Assembly: GCF_037190085.1 (NCBI RefSeq)
Contig: NZ_JBBCJO010000002.1
Coordinates: forward strand, 434,001-498,000
Reading direction: 5' to 3'
DNA from: Gemmatimonas aurantiaca
GTDB lineage: Bacteria; Gemmatimonadota; Gemmatimonadetes; Gemmatimonadales; Gemmatimonadaceae
DNA length: 64,000 nt
A program made the translations under genes and the position numbers. This document shows positions 1 to 8,708 of this stretch, one piece after another (within the stretch, counting starts at the first letter, position 1; the number at the start of each line of letters is the position of its first letter). Below the pieces are notes generated by a model that was not told where the DNA came from, searched no databases, and worked only from the letters and a program-made list of their open reading frames with translations.

Positions 1-141
1 CAGTTGGGCACCAGACGTCCCACCGGTGGCACGCAATTGCTCATGGGTGCCTGCACCTGTGTGGACGGAGTCTGGATGCATGCGGAAGGATCGGGCTTCG
101 AGATGACCGAACTCACGTCGCGCGTCCTGCTGGCCCGCTGA
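1..141 (+). CDS. C-terminal fragment of an unknown protein
   Basis: The frame is open from the first base of the window and stops at a TGA after 46 codons. The visible tail contains a Gly/Thr-rich start, two cysteines in a GACTC string and an acidic FEMTEL stretch. The start and most of the gene lie upstream of the window, so no family can be assigned. It is called only because the open frame has normal codon use for this genome, with a strong G/C bias at third positions, and no competing frame is open here. Confidence 0.5.
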   Translation, partial: QLGTRRPTGGTQLLMGACTCVDGVWMHAEGSGFEMTELTSRVLLAR

Positions 142-257
142 CACGTCGACATACGCGCCATCCCGAACACGACGTCGACGGCAGACGTGAAGCATATGCC
201 TGCACAGGCATGCACATACCCCACGCTGCCGTCGACGCCGGCCCCCGGCCGAGCCAT

Positions 258-307
258 TCAGTGAATGTCAGTGCACGTCAGTGCCCATCAGCGAGTGTCA
301 GGTGCAC
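258..307. repeat. Five tandem 10-bp units (TCAGTGNNNN-like)
   Basis: Five consecutive 10-base units begin at 258, 268, 278, 288 and 298. All start with TCAG; the first three read TCAGTG and the last two are degenerate. The array sits between the upstream fragment and the stop codon of the leftward hypothetical gene that ends at 316, so it would be transcribed as that gene's 3' flank. The rest of 142-257 shows no gene. Confidence 0.6.
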
Positions 308-315
308 GTCGTGAT

Positions 316-1419
316 TCAGGCGTTCAGCAGCCAGCGATAGCCGATCCGGTACGCACCACCGTGCCCCACGATGTTGCCGGTGCGGAGCTGGCCGCTGTCA
401 CCGTCACTCCCGAATTCGTTCTCACTCTGCAGACGTGCGCGGACACCGTAAGGCGGGAACGCGTCGTCGGAGATGAAGAGGCTGACCAGTCCGCCCACCG
501 TATTCACGATGGCCCCGGCGATGGCACCGGCCGCCGGTGATCCGATGGTGCTCACCACTATCGAGGTGATCGTCGACAGCGCCCGCGTGAGTTCACGGGC
601 GGCATCCGCATCGTCCTGATCCGACTCCACGAGCTGCAGGATGCAGTACATGGTCTTGGGATAACCATTGGTCGTGCGCAGACTGAATTGTCCGAACGGC
701 AGTTCGCCGAGGCTCACATAGGTGCCGTCTTCGAAATTGCCGATGAAGCGGGACTGCACGACTTTGGTATTGCCGCTGGCGCCCACGAGCACGCCGCCGA
801 GCACGATGTCGTCCGAGCCGCCCCCTTCGGGATTCGTTTCATCGACGCAGTGCACGGCCCGGAGCACAAGATCCATACGGGAGTACTTCGCCGCCGATCC
901 GCTGCGCACCACGATCTTCGGCATCGCCGGCGCATCTTCATGGTCGGTGTTGCCGACGTCCACCCGCTTGAGCCCTGCCACACCGGCGATGGGGTGGGCC
1001 AACTTCAACCCCAGCGAAGGGTGCTTGAGATCGATGTTCCGACCGGCGGCAGCCACCAGGCGCGAGAGACGGGGCTGATCGGCGGCGAGCGCGCGCAGAC
1101 GCGGCGTCATGCTGGCGAACGCCTTGTCGTCGATGTCCCGCACAGCGGCGATGGCCGCGGCTTCGGGCGTATCGGCCTGCGCGGGTGCCGCATAGGTCTT
1201 CGGATCGAGGCGATGCAACAATCCCTTGAGCATCAACGCGGTGCTCACGCCGGACGCCGCCTCGGCGTGACTGCGCTCTTCCGGCGTGAGCATGCTGATG
1301 GTGAACGGTTCGACCACGGCAGACGTGTCGAACTCGCGCTTCTCGAGTGCGGTCAGCGTCTTCTGGCGGGCGATGGTCGCGGATGCCGCGGTCGTGCGGG
1401 ACTTGGTGGTGTCGGGCAT
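316..1419 (-). CDS. Hypothetical protein with a hydrophobic Gly/Ala-rich segment
   Basis: The product is 367 residues and I do not recognise a family. The N-terminal half is polar and helix-prone (residues 1-130). The middle is beta-rich, with an acidic loop around NPEGGGSDD and the strand-like string GNFEDGTYVSLGELPFG. Near residues 285-320 there is a hydrophobic Ala/Gly/Ile segment (roughly STIGSPAAGAIAGAI) followed by another hydrophobic run, which could be a membrane hairpin. There is no signal peptide. The ATG at 1419 is preceded by a GAGGAA Shine-Dalgarno about seven bases away, which supports this start. The gene stands alone. Confidence 0.75.
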   Translation of the reverse strand: MPDTTKSRTTAASATIARQKTLTALEKREFDTSAVVEPFTISMLTPEERSHAEAASGVSTALMLKGLLHRLDPKTYAAPAQADTPEAAAIAAVRDIDDKAFASMTPRLRALAADQPRLSRLVAAAGRNIDLKHPSLGLKLAHPIAGVAGLKRVDVGNTDHEDAPAMPKIVVRSGSAAKYSRMDLVLRAVHCVDETNPEGGGSDDIVLGGVLVGASGNTKVVQSRFIGNFEDGTYVSLGELPFGQFSLRTTNGYPKTMYCILQLVESDQDDADAARELTRALSTITSIVVSTIGSPAAGAIAGAIVNTVGGLVSLFISDDAFPPYGVRARLQSENEFGSDGDSGQLRTGNIVGHGGAYRIGYRWLLNA

Positions 1420-1609
1420 GGCTCGGTTCCTCTGGCAGGGAGCGGGACCCGCGATGACGGTCGACGATCATCGACGGTCATCGCGATGTGTGTAGTGGTC
1501 ATGAGGGCCACATGTCCGAACACGGAGGAGCGGTGAAAAACAGGACATCAGCATGGCATCGACATGGCGAGGGCGTGCCGTAGCCGCATACGGGACGACA
1601 TATTGTGAG

Positions 1610-2062
1610 ATGTCCCACCATTTCCGCCGACGCGCCCTGCCGCTGTTCAGCGCACCGCCGGTGTCAGCATCTCAGGAGAGTCCCGGGAGTACCCCCGACG
1701 TGCCCGATGGCGCCGGCACATCTGTGCGCATCGTCAGGACCGGCACCTGGCGACGGGCGGATGGTGCACCACGGGCCGAGCAACCGGAGGCGCGTCCGGA
1801 CGAACCGTCGGACGGGCAATCCGTGGACATCGTCGCGCTGGACTACGACTGGTGGTACGCGATGGCCGAAGCCGATGGGCAACTCGCGCCGGGTGAAGTG
1901 CCCGCACGGCCGGACGCGGAGGGGTGGTTGTACTACGTGCGCTTCACCGATGCAGCGAATACGCACGGCGTCGTGTCCGTCGACTCGATGGGATACGCCA
2001 CGATCTCCGCAGCCATGCGCTACGCGGCCTCGAAGGTGCGCGACGCGATCCGGTGGCGATAG
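1610..2062 (+). CDS. Hypothetical protein
   Basis: About 150 residues with no family recognised. The first 70 residues are Pro/Ser/Arg-rich and probably disordered. The C-terminal half looks folded, with DYDWWYAMAEADG, an aromatic WLYYVRF strand and a final helix ending in KVRDAIRWR. An in-frame ATG lies at 1553, but the extra 19 residues look like non-coding sequence. At 1610 a CATATT/TATTGT hexamer lies just upstream, compatible with a leaderless start. No operon partner is evident. Confidence 0.55.
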   Translation: MSHHFRRRALPLFSAPPVSASQESPGSTPDVPDGAGTSVRIVRTGTWRRADGAPRAEQPEARPDEPSDGQSVDIVALDYDWWYAMAEADGQLAPGEVPARPDAEGWLYYVRFTDAANTHGVVSVDSMGYATISAAMRYAASKVRDAIRWR

Positions 2063-2169
2063 TCGGGAGCGATCGCGGGTGGCGATGGTCGACCGCAATC
2101 GGCGGCGGCAATCAATGGCCCGCTACAATGGCCGGCGCGGCAACAATCAACGGTGCGAACCGAACATCC

Positions 2170-3039
2170 TCAGGGCAACGCGCGTCCCACCACGATGGTG
2201 ACATTGTCCGAACCGCCGCGCTCGAGCACCAGACCGAGCAATGATTCGCACAGTTGTCTGGCCGAGGTCATCGTGGCGCAGGCGGCGGCGATCTCGTCGT
2301 CGTTCACGTGTTTGGTGAGTCCATCGCTGCAGAGCATCACGATACACCCCCGCTGCTGCACGTCCACACGCGAGATGACCGGCATGGCGTCCTCAGCACC
2401 GATGGCGCTCGAGAGCACATGGTGGAGTGGCGAGTTGTGCGCGCGCTCGGGCGTGAGGGCGCCACGATCGATCATCTCCTGGGCCAGGGTCTGATCGCGG
2501 GTGACCTGACGCAATGTGCCGTCCTGGTAGTGATAACAGCGACTGTCGCCCACCTGCAGCACGTACAACCACGGCCACACGACGATGCCCACCGAGAGTG
2601 TGGTGGCCATCTTGCGTCCATCGAGCTGCTGCACGGCCTGCTCGCGGACCCGGCGATGTGCTTCGATCGCCCCATCGAGCAGCGTGGCGGTGAATTCGTC
2701 TTCACCGGCGGATCCCGCGGCATGCCAGCAGTGCATGGCCGACGCGAAGTGCTCCGTGATGGCCACGGTGGCGAGACGACTCGCTTCGCTGCCGTCGGCG
2801 CTGCCGCCCACCCCGTCGGCCACGAGCATGATGGTGGCCACCCGTTCCCCACGCAGGGCGAGCGCGGCGGAATTGGCCAGACTGGTGCCGTGCACCACGA
2901 CCTGTGGATGCACGGTACACAACAGGAACTGATCCTGATTGGATGTGCGCACCAGCCCCGGGTGCGTCACACCATGGAGATCGAGTTCATCGTCCCGCGG
3001 GCGGGTGAGCGGGACCGTGTCCGGAAACGGCGACGACAT
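2170..3039 (-). CDS. PP2C-family Ser/Thr protein phosphatase
   Basis: This is a 289-residue metal-dependent phosphatase of the PrpC/Stp type, predicted to remove phosphate from Ser/Thr-phosphorylated proteins in the cytoplasm. Seen motifs are SNQD at residues 33-36 (metal-ligand Asp36), VADGVGG at 74-79 with metal-binding Asp75, VGDSRCY, a DQT...LTPE segment, CSDGL and the C-terminal GGSDNVT. No membrane segment is present. The frame extends upstream to 3255, but the ATG at 3039 begins the conserved domain and has a GATAGT hexamer exactly six bases before it, with a TTGCCA 18 bases further up. A Ser/Thr kinase lies about 47 kb away, and pairing with it is only a guess. Confidence 0.9.
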   Translation of the reverse strand: MSSPFPDTVPLTRPRDDELDLHGVTHPGLVRTSNQDQFLLCTVHPQVVVHGTSLANSAALALRGERVATIMLVADGVGGSADGSEASRLATVAITEHFASAMHCWHAAGSAGEDEFTATLLDGAIEAHRRVREQAVQQLDGRKMATTLSVGIVVWPWLYVLQVGDSRCYHYQDGTLRQVTRDQTLAQEMIDRGALTPERAHNSPLHHVLSSAIGAEDAMPVISRVDVQQRGCIVMLCSDGLTKHVNDDEIAAACATMTSARQLCESLLGLVLERGGSDNVTIVVGRALP

Positions 3040-3045
3040 GTGTAG

Positions 3046-3075
3046 ACTATCGCACGGCGGGCAAACCAGTGGCAA
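3046..3075 (-). promoter_or_regulatory. Predicted leaderless promoter of the PP2C gene
   Basis: Reading leftward, TTGCCA (3075-3070), an 18-base spacer and GATAGT (3051-3046) are followed after six bases by the ATG at 3039. The expected transcription start coincides with the A of the start codon, and no Shine-Dalgarno is seen. Confidence 0.5.
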
Positions 3076-3166
3076 GCGGCAACCCCGGCCGTGATTCCAG
3101 GTTTTGGGGTCCACACGATTCGTCAACTCGTCCCGTACCGAACGACCACCGACCGAATGACCACGG

Positions 3167-3172
3167 TATGAT
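3167..3172 (+). promoter_or_regulatory. Predicted -10 box (TATGAT) of the patatin gene
   Basis: TATGAT lies exactly six bases before the ATG at 3179, so the predicted transcript starts at the start codon. No clear -35 box or Shine-Dalgarno is visible. It faces the equally spaced promoter of the divergent phosphatase gene. Confidence 0.5.
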
Positions 3173-3178
3173 TGGACG

Positions 3179-4327
3179 ATGACAGGCGCACGATCCTGCT
3201 CGGCGATACGCTCGCCATGGCTCACGATACGGGCGGGGCCACACGCCCTGACCATTCTGCGGGAGCGCGGACTGCGTGCGATCGACGTCGATGTGCTGCC
3301 GGCTGCTTCGGGTGGGGCGAAGTGGCTCGCGATCGCGGGTCTCGACCGCTTCCTGTTCGGTCACTTCCTGCAGACGCCGCGTGACCAGCCGCTGCACGGC
3401 ATCGGGAGTTCGATCGGCAGCTGGCGGCTGGCCTGTCTGGCCCAACACGATCCGCTGGCCGCCCTGGCGCGCGGACACGAGGCATACATCCATCATCAGC
3501 GCTATTCTCCCAGGCCCGGTCCGGACGAGGTCACGCAGGTGCTGTCGGCCTGTCTCGATCATCTGCTCGGACCCACCGGCGCCGAAGAGATCCTTGGCCA
3601 TCCGTGGCTGCGGACGCATGTGATCACCGTGGAAGGACGTGGTCCGACGGCGAGTCGCCGCCGCATGGCGATTGCCGCGGGGCTGGCGCTGGCCGCCGCG
3701 TCGAATCTCCTGGCGCGCCGCACGCTCGGCGCGCAGATGACCCGCACGATCTTTCACGCCGCCGGTGTGGTGTCGCCTTTTTCCACATTGCGAGATCTGC
3801 CCACGGCATTCCGAACGCTGACCGCTCAGAATGCCCGCGATGTGTTGCTGGCGTCCGGCTCGATTCCCCTGCTGCTGCATGGGGTACGCATCGATGGTGT
3901 GCCGGGTGTGCACTGGGACGGCGGCATCACGGACTATCATCCCGATCTCGATTTCGGACCGGGGGACGGGCTGGTGCTCTATCCGCACTTCTATCCGCAT
4001 ATCGTGCCCGGCTGGTTCGACAAGGCGCTGCCGTGGCGACGCGCGAGTGCGGCCAATTTCTCGCGGGCCGTGCTCATCGCCCCGTCCGCCGCGTTCGTGG
4101 CGTCGCTGCCCGGCGGCAAGATCCCCGATCGCCGGGATTTCCACGACCTCCCCGAAACCGAACGCATACGACGCTGGACGCAGGTGGAGCAGCGGAGTGA
4201 GGCCCTGGGCGACGCGCTGCACGAACTCATCGAGACCGGACGCCTCGCGGAGATCGCGCAGCCCTGGTCGGCCCGGGGTCAGGACCCACACGAGGACCGC
4301 ACTAGGACGTGGAATGTGCGGAGGTGA
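3179..4327 (+). CDS. Patatin-like phospholipase family protein
   Basis: The 382-residue protein has the serine nucleophile elbow ASGGAKW with Ser44 and the partner aspartate in WDGGITD (Asp247). Together these form the Ser-Asp dyad of patatin-like acyl hydrolases, which cleave lipid acyl esters. The usual N-terminal GGGxxG oxyanion segment is not clearly visible, because the frame reaches the nucleophile after only 40 residues. The N-terminus is therefore short for the family, and an alternative upstream start cannot be excluded. A TATGAT hexamer six bases before the ATG supports the chosen start. It is followed after 12 bases by an alpha/beta hydrolase in the same direction, so the two are probably co-transcribed. 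Confidence 0.8.
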   Translation: MTGARSCSAIRSPWLTIRAGPHALTILRERGLRAIDVDVLPAASGGAKWLAIAGLDRFLFGHFLQTPRDQPLHGIGSSIGSWRLACLAQHDPLAALARGHEAYIHHQRYSPRPGPDEVTQVLSACLDHLLGPTGAEEILGHPWLRTHVITVEGRGPTASRRRMAIAAGLALAAASNLLARRTLGAQMTRTIFHAAGVVSPFSTLRDLPTAFRTLTAQNARDVLLASGSIPLLLHGVRIDGVPGVHWDGGITDYHPDLDFGPGDGLVLYPHFYPHIVPGWFDKALPWRRASAANFSRAVLIAPSAAFVASLPGGKIPDRRDFHDLPETERIRRWTQVEQRSEALGDALHELIETGRLAEIAQPWSARGQDPHEDRTRTWNVRR

Positions 4328-4339
4328 TCTTCCGACACC

Positions 4340-5281
4340 GTGACTTCGCCTGCACTCGCCCGCTATCTCGCCTTCCGGCGCTCCCTGCCACCACGGCCCC
4401 CGCTCGATCGGGTGACGGTGAAAGCACGCGGCATCGACTTCGCGGTGTACCGGACACCGGCCGTGGACGGCGCACTGCCGCTGCTCTGTGTCAACGGCGG
4501 TCTGCTGTTCGACCACAAGCTGCTCTGGCCGGCGCTGGCACCGCTGGCCGCGACACGCCAGCTCATTTTTTACGACCAGCGCGGTCGCGGTGAGTCGGCC
4601 ACACCGCCAGGTCTGGCGGCGTCACGCATCGAGTTCGACGGCGGGGATATTCCGGCACTCCGCACGGCCATGGGCATCAGCCAGTGGGACATACTGGGGC
4701 ATTCCTGGGGCGGCGGCATCGCCATGCTCGCGGCGGCAGCGGAGGCGGCCGGTCACGCGGAAGCGACTGCATCCACGAGCGCGTCCCCAGGCATCCGGCG
4801 GCTGGTGCTGGTCAATGCGGTGGGGGTCACGGGCGACTGGTTGCCACCCCTGCACGACGCGGGGCTGGCTCGTCTCACCGGTACGGCGCACGAGCGACTC
4901 GCCGCGTTCGATCCTGCGGCGCTGGTGGTACCCACGCTCGAGTACCATGCCGGATACGCGCAGGCGTTCTTTCCGGCGTGGTTCGCCGATCAGGAGTTCG
5001 CGGTCAATGTGAACGCCCCGCTGGGCTCCAGCGCCACAGGTGCGGTGGTGGCCGCGCGGCTGCGGCGCGAGGGGTACGACTGGCGGGACCGCCTGCGTGA
5101 CCTGCCCTTCCCGACACTCGTCGTGCATGGTGCGGCAGACGTGCTGCCGCTGTCGGAGGCGGAACGTACCGCGGCCTTGCTGGGACGGGCCCGCGTGGTC
5201 CCCATTGCCGACGCCGGTCACAATCCCTTCTGGGAAGCCCCCGATGCGTTCTTTGCCGCGGTGCAGGCCTTTCTCGACTGA
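4340..5281 (+). CDS. Alpha/beta hydrolase (proline-iminopeptidase-like)
   Basis: This 313-residue alpha/beta-hydrolase-fold protein starts at a GTG. The nucleophile elbow is GHSWGG with Ser122, preceded by the oxyanion region LCVNGG and the strand YDQRGRGES, a hallmark of the proline iminopeptidase / epoxide hydrolase branch. The acid is likely the Asp in VVHGAADVLP, and the histidine is in ADAGHNPFWE near the C-terminus. There is no signal peptide. The substrate cannot be read from sequence. It follows the patatin-like gene closely and precedes a secreted protease gene by 27 bases. Confidence 0.85.
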   Translation: MTSPALARYLAFRRSLPPRPPLDRVTVKARGIDFAVYRTPAVDGALPLLCVNGGLLFDHKLLWPALAPLAATRQLIFYDQRGRGESATPPGLAASRIEFDGGDIPALRTAMGISQWDILGHSWGGGIAMLAAAAEAAGHAEATASTSASPGIRRLVLVNAVGVTGDWLPPLHDAGLARLTGTAHERLAAFDPAALVVPTLEYHAGYAQAFFPAWFADQEFAVNVNAPLGSSATGAVVAARLRREGYDWRDRLRDLPFPTLVVHGAADVLPLSEAERTAALLGRARVVPIADAGHNPFWEAPDAFFAAVQAFLD

Positions 5282-5308
5282 GGCCCATCGCCTCGCTGTT
5301 TTGCCTGC

Positions 5309-6139
5309 ATGAAGTCCGCCGAAACGCTGCTGGCCTGTTGTGTGGTGGGTCTCGCCTGTTTCATCGGCGGGCAGGCCATGGGATCCCGGGACGACGCGCC
5401 ACATCGGGAGGCGACCCAACACGAAGCCGAGGGGGCGATCGACGTCCGGACGTCGCGGGCCACACCCCGCTTCGCGCCGCATCTGGCGCCGGTGAGCAAG
5501 GCGCTGGCGCATGGCGAGGAGTTGCTCGTCAGCGCGCCCCTGCTGCTGCCGGCGGAGCGTCTGAAAATGGCGCCCGATGATGTGCGACGCCGTCTGCAGT
5601 TAGGCATGGACGGCACCTATCTGCCCGACCTCCTGCTGGCACGTGATTCCGCCCTCGCGCGCTGGCCCGATCGTACGACACGGCCGCTACGCGTATTCAT
5701 CCGCGAAGGTGAATGGCTGGACGCCTGGAATCCCGACTTCCTGCCGGCAGTGCGTGATGCCTTCACCACGTGGGCGCAGGCGGGCCTGCCGCTGCGCTTC
5801 ACGTTCGTCGTGGACTCGGCCAGCGCCGACGTTCACGTGCGGTTCGTGGACCGTTTCTCCAACGGCATCAGTGGACGCACCGTGTGGAGCCGCGATGCCG
5901 ACTACTGGCTGGTGGCCAGCGATATCCAACTCGCCGTCACGCATCCCGGCGGCGGCACCGTCACGCCCCCGCAGATGCGCGCCATCGCGCTGCACGAGGT
6001 GGGCCATCTCATCGGCCTCGATCACGCCGCGGCGCCCGATCACATCATGTCGGCGCGGGTGCGGGTGCGGGAGCTCAGCGAAGCCGACCGCGCGACGGCG
6101 AGGCTGATCTACGCGGTGCCGGCAGGCGGCATACGCTAG
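5309..6139 (+). CDS. Secreted matrixin-like zinc metalloprotease
   Basis: The 276-residue product has an N-terminal hydrophobic segment (residues 7-22) consistent with a signal peptide or anchor. It carries the zinc-binding motif HEVGHLIGLDH at 229-239, which is the HExxHxxGxxH signature of metzincins, followed by DHIMSARV with the Met-turn methionine expected in this clan. The long N-terminal region (30-120) could be a propeptide, but no cysteine switch is seen. It probably degrades extracellular or envelope peptides. The region just downstream is a repeat element rather than another gene of this set. Confidence 0.85.
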   Translation: MKSAETLLACCVVGLACFIGGQAMGSRDDAPHREATQHEAEGAIDVRTSRATPRFAPHLAPVSKALAHGEELLVSAPLLLPAERLKMAPDDVRRRLQLGMDGTYLPDLLLARDSALARWPDRTTRPLRVFIREGEWLDAWNPDFLPAVRDAFTTWAQAGLPLRFTFVVDSASADVHVRFVDRFSNGISGRTVWSRDADYWLVASDIQLAVTHPGGGTVTPPQMRAIALHEVGHLIGLDHAAAPDHIMSARVRVRELSEADRATARLIYAVPAGGIR

Positions 6140-6163
6140 TCTGGCCTCAGCTTGTCAGACGGG

Positions 6164-6427
6164 GTCAGAGATCAGGAGGTCAGAACCGAGACGGCGATCG
6201 AATGATGAGAGAACAGACAACTACGATGTCAGAGGTCTGAGCACTGACGGTCGAGAGAGTTGTGCGCGCCACGGGCCGCTGGCCGGGCGCCCGCAGCGCC
6301 CCGCAAAACGCCGAACCCTCGCGTCAGTACCCAGCCTGCAAGCGAAGTGCTCGGACCTCTCATCTCGTGGTTGTCTGATCTCTCATCATTCGATCGCCGT
6401 CTCAGTTCTGACCGGCTGATCTCTGAC
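6164..6427. repeat. CAGANNT-heptad inverted-repeat element, copy A
   Basis: Two 82-base arms (6164-6245 and 6346-6427) are reverse complements of each other with about nine mismatches. They flank a GC-rich core of 100 bases. Each arm begins with heptad-like CAGAG/TCAG strings and contains GAACTGAGACGGCGAT or a close variant. The core includes GTCAGTACCCAGCCTGC and small GC palindromes, and it resembles copy C at 12385-12698 in the opposite orientation. No open frame is supported. Such a sequence could fold into a long hairpin and would end convergent transcription between the protease and PDZ genes. Confidence 0.8.
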
Positions 6428-6459
6428 ATCAGACTTCTGACAGTCTGATCCTGTCGATC

Positions 6460-7869
6460 CTACCGGAGCTTCATCACCACCACGCGTTCCCCGCTGTTCT
6501 TCGCTTGGACGAGCAGGCGGACCTCGGTCCCGCCGTTGCCGAGCAGTCGACGCAGTGTGATCGCATCCCGCACCGGCGTGCCGTTCACCGCACGCACCAT
6601 TTCCCCGCTGCGCAGGCCCACGTCGGCCGCCGGTGTTCCCAGTGGCACCCGCAGCACGAGCACACCGGCGTCCATGCCGAGCGCCTGCGCGAAGTCATCG
6701 TCCACCGTGGCGAACTGCGCGCCGGCAAATGTGGTGAGTTGCGCGGTGGCCACACCGGCGGCGCTGCTGGGCAGTGGCGAGGCACCCGTCGCCCGCGGCA
6801 CCATGGTGATGCGTCCCCCGCCTCCGGCCTGCGGACTTCCCGACGCCGTGAGACCCGCCGGCGCACCATCGGCGCCGTACGTCCGCACGAACACCATCGT
6901 GCGTTCCTCGCTCTTGCGCGGTCCGACCACGACCGGCAGTTCGCGCGTGCGGCCACTGCGCCGCAAGCGCACGCGCACCGGCTGACCGGGGGTGAGCAGT
7001 TCAGGATAGTTCACCGCCACCTGCAGCACATCGCGCCCGTTGTACGCCACGAGCGTGTCACCCGCCGTGATGCCCGCCCGCTCGGCCGGCGACCCCGCAT
7101 CGACCGACTCCACCAGCGGATACTCGCAGTGACTCGTCATGACGCCCTCGGGCGTCACGGCCCGCAATTGCGCGCCGGAGAGCGAGAGTCCCATGTATCC
7201 CGCGTTGGCGGCCACACCGCTGAACAGCCGCGCTTCGGCGGCCTCCGACACCGCCGCCACCTGCGGCTGCAACGCACGGATGATCATCGCCAGCTGCGGC
7301 ATCGCCAGCTGCGGCACCGAACCGCGGGCGGTGCTGTCGATCATCTCGAAGAACATGCGCCCTTCGAACGGGTTGCCCTGGAAGAACACCCGCACGCTGT
7401 CGCCCCGGCGGGGCAGCCCCGGCGTCCACGGGCCTCCATCCTCCCGCTGCACCTGCACGATGACGCGCATGAGCGAGTCGACACCCCGCTGCACCTGCGT
7501 GATCCGCTGCACCTCCGTGTTGGGCACCGGCTGCTTCTCGAGCGTCAACGCCGCACTCTCCAGCTCCCGCTTGAGTCGCAGCAGCGCGAGCCCCTCGGGG
7601 GCGTGCACCAGCGGCGATGGCGACGACGCCAGTTCGCCGCAGGCATTCATCATCGCCGTCGTGGTGGTCGTCACGCGCACCCGTACCTGGGGCGTTGGCG
7701 GTGTCTGCGCCGTGACCTGCGCCGGCAATCCGAATGTGACCGCCGCCGCAAGCAGGGGCAGCGCGGTCGCATAGGCCGCGCGGCGCGTTTCCCGGACCGG
7801 AGTCCGCGCGCCGGGACGTGCTCCGAAGTCCCGCGTTCCGTAAAATCGCTTTCCGTCGTGCCGCTTCAT
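6460..7869 (-). CDS. Secreted protein with two PDZ domains
   Basis: The 469-residue protein has an N-terminal basic region and a hydrophobic signal segment (about residues 33-55, AAYATALPLLAAAVTFGLPA). A helical region (70-150) follows, then two PDZ-like domains: one near GYMGLSLSGAQL with GSPAERAGITAGDTLVAYNG, and one at the C-terminus with GTPAADVGLRSGEMVRAVNG. No trypsin-like protease domain (GDSG) is visible, so this is a binding rather than catalytic PDZ protein. The ATG at 7869 is five bases past the stop of the anti-sigma gene. It is the third gene of a sigma / anti-sigma / PDZ operon and may take part in envelope-stress sensing, which is inference. Confidence 0.85.
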   Translation of the reverse strand: MKRHDGKRFYGTRDFGARPGARTPVRETRRAAYATALPLLAAAVTFGLPAQVTAQTPPTPQVRVRVTTTTTAMMNACGELASSPSPLVHAPEGLALLRLKRELESAALTLEKQPVPNTEVQRITQVQRGVDSLMRVIVQVQREDGGPWTPGLPRRGDSVRVFFQGNPFEGRMFFEMIDSTARGSVPQLAMPQLAMIIRALQPQVAAVSEAAEARLFSGVAANAGYMGLSLSGAQLRAVTPEGVMTSHCEYPLVESVDAGSPAERAGITAGDTLVAYNGRDVLQVAVNYPELLTPGQPVRVRLRRSGRTRELPVVVGPRKSEERTMVFVRTYGADGAPAGLTASGSPQAGGGGRITMVPRATGASPLPSSAAGVATAQLTTFAGAQFATVDDDFAQALGMDAGVLVLRVPLGTPAADVGLRSGEMVRAVNGTPVRDAITLRRLLGNGGTEVRLLVQAKNSGERVVVMKLR

Positions 7870-7873
7870 GATC

Positions 7874-8692
7874 TCAATACCGCTCGATGACCTTGTCCAC
7901 CGGCAGGGTACCACCCAGCGCCTGCAGTGTGGCCTCGCGCGCCGTCCAGGCGGCGAGATAGTAGTGATTGAGCACCGGATCCTGAGGCGCATCGCGCAAC
8001 GCGGCGCGTGAGGCCGCCATCATCTGATCGAGTGCCGCCAGACGCGCGCGATACACCTCCGAACTGCGCGTCGTGCTGTCGTTCGAGGCCAGCCACATCG
8101 ACGCGCGCTCGTAGTCCCGCTGCGCGCGGGTCAGCACTTCCGTGGCCCGCTCCACCGAGGTGAACTCCCCGTCGCCCAGGGCATTGCCCAGCGCCACCTG
8201 CGCCATGGTCTGTCCCACGTCCCGGTGCGCCGTCACCCGTCCGAGCAACGCGCCCCCGCCCAGCAGCAGCACGGCGGCCGCGGCACGGCGCCAGAACGCC
8301 GCCCCCCACAACCGGTCCGGCATCACGCCCATGTGCATGGGGACCACGCGCGCACCGGCCACCGGGCCGGGCGCCGCGACGGGCATCACATCCGATGTGT
8401 GACCCGGGGTCACATCCGCCCCCCTGTCCGACACCACATCCGACATCGTCCCCGGTGTCACCCCGGTCACCGCGTCGGCCGTCCGCAAACCGGCGGCGAG
8501 GGACTCCCACGTCACGAGCCGGGGCGCGTGTTCGGCGGCGGCTCGCGGCGCTTCGGCGGCGGCCAGGCCGACCAGCGTCATCATCGCATCCCGCTCGGCG
8601 CGACAGGCCGCGCAGGCCGTGAGATGCGCCAGCTCGTCGATCGAGAACGGCTCGTGATCGAAAGCGGCCAGACGTTCGGCAGAGAGATGCAT
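7874..8692 (-). CDS. Membrane anti-sigma factor with zinc finger
   Basis: The 272-residue protein starts with HLSAERLAAFD and has a zinc-binding segment LTACAACRAE (Cys-x-x-Cys after a His), the usual ZAS/zf-HC2 signature of anti-ECF sigma factors. A hydrophobic segment (AAAVLLLGGGALLG) follows near residue 135 as the likely single membrane span. The periplasmic part is helical and polar. It lies directly after the ECF sigma gene and is predicted to hold that sigma inactive at the membrane. The frame also allows an ATG at 8722, overlapping the sigma stop; 8692 is chosen because it begins at the conserved HLSAERL string. Confidence 0.85.
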   Translation of the reverse strand: MHLSAERLAAFDHEPFSIDELAHLTACAACRAERDAMMTLVGLAAAEAPRAAAEHAPRLVTWESLAAGLRTADAVTGVTPGTMSDVVSDRGADVTPGHTSDVMPVAAPGPVAGARVVPMHMGVMPDRLWGAAFWRRAAAAVLLLGGGALLGRVTAHRDVGQTMAQVALGNALGDGEFTSVERATEVLTRAQRDYERASMWLASNDSTTRSSEVYRARLAALDQMMAASRAALRDAPQDPVLNHYYLAAWTAREATLQALGGTLPVDKVIERY

Positions 8693-8708
8693 GGCGATCG
8701 ACGGAGAG

